Assembly (NCBI GenBank): GCA_903921135.1 | Contig: CAIXOY010000287.1 | Coordinates: forward strand, 1 to 5,914 | Length of the DNA: 5,914 nt | Direction of reading: 5' to 3' | Origin: an uncultured Gammaproteobacteria bacterium | GTDB taxonomy: Bacteria; Pseudomonadota; Gammaproteobacteria; Pseudomonadales; UBA5518 | Part shown: piece by piece, positions 5,843 to 5,914 of the stretch | Numbering within the stretch: the first letter of the stretch is position 1 | Layout: each line of letters starts with the position of its first letter | Notes under the pieces: model-generated | The model's database searches: none | The model's input: the letters and a program-made list of their open reading frames with translations, nothing else | What the model was told of the DNA's origin: nothing | Translations under genes and position numbers: made by a program

Positions 5843-5867
5843 TGTCGGGGCATGGCCCCCTCCTACA
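5843..5867 (-). repeat. REP-like palindrome, right cluster unit 4
   Basis: One base shorter than the others (GGGG instead of GGGGG in one arm), with CCTACA instead of CCCACA at the head, which reads TGTAGGAG on the minus strand. The hairpin is reduced to about five pairs (GGGGC, CAT, GCCCC). Confidence 0.82.
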
Positions 5868-5914
5868 GGCCTGCAACGCGCCTCAGGTCATCGTGGGCAT
5901 GCACACGCCGTCGA

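Larger units (their letters stand above)
5561..5914. other. 354-bp non-coding region upstream of the kinase
   Basis: No complete gene is supported here. The part next to the kinase (5561-5700) should contain its promoter. The best I find on the minus strand is TTGCGC (5648-5643), 17 bp, CATCCT (5625-5620), which is weak. A 6-bp-stem inverted repeat GCCTTG-TGCG-CAAGGC (5636-5651) overlaps that -35 and could be an operator, or chance in GC-rich DNA. Positions 5711-5867 are a cluster of four REP-like units, listed singly. The last 47 bases may include the end of a minus-strand gene (TGA at 5885-5883), but too little is present to tell. Confidence 0.6.

Noticed and set aside
5458..5853. Minus-strand open frame through the right REP cluster
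   Set aside because: It is made largely of translated REP units (GRGPCP-like residues) and then overlaps the start of the kinase in another frame.

Overview
The window is GC-rich, densely coded bacterial DNA. It most resembles a gammaproteobacterium of the Xanthomonadales/Lysobacteraceae type. That placement is an inference from three things: base composition, the style of the proteins, and short palindromic repeats built around GGGC-CAT-GCCC of the REP kind. No rRNA, tRNA, CRISPR array, insertion sequence or phage gene is visible.

Layout, left to right. Positions 1-88 hold three head-to-tail copies of a REP-like palindrome. Then comes nagZ (minus strand, 103-1155), a cytoplasmic family 3 beta-N-acetylhexosaminidase. 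It is separated by a hairpin-plus-T terminator (1204-1240) from an exported serine hydrolase of the class C beta-lactamase/family VIII esterase fold (minus, 1241-2590). A 199-bp divergent intergenic region follows. Next are an exported SOUL/heme-binding-type protein (plus, 2790-3416) and a 111-residue membrane protein with four predicted helices (plus, 3494-3829), which has a good ribosome binding site and a plausible promoter of its own. Only 6 bp after its stop lies the end of a soluble GAF-HisKA-HATPase-REC hybrid sensor kinase (minus, 3836-5560). The last 354 bp contain no recognisable complete gene. They hold the kinase's upstream region and four more REP-like units in mixed orientation.

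The genes do not form one pathway. NagZ recycles peptidoglycan in the cytoplasm, and the adjacent serine hydrolase has a beta-lactamase-like fold and probably acts in the periplasm, so a cell-wall link is possible but unproven. The SOUL protein, the small membrane protein and the hybrid kinase look like separate transcription units. The gene content is ordinary chromosomal housekeeping and accessory content. I do not see a new multi-gene system. The most informative non-coding signal is the REP family: one unit shows a paired base change that keeps the hairpin, units are arranged both in tandem and inverted, and a perfect 26-bp inverted pair flanks all five genes.
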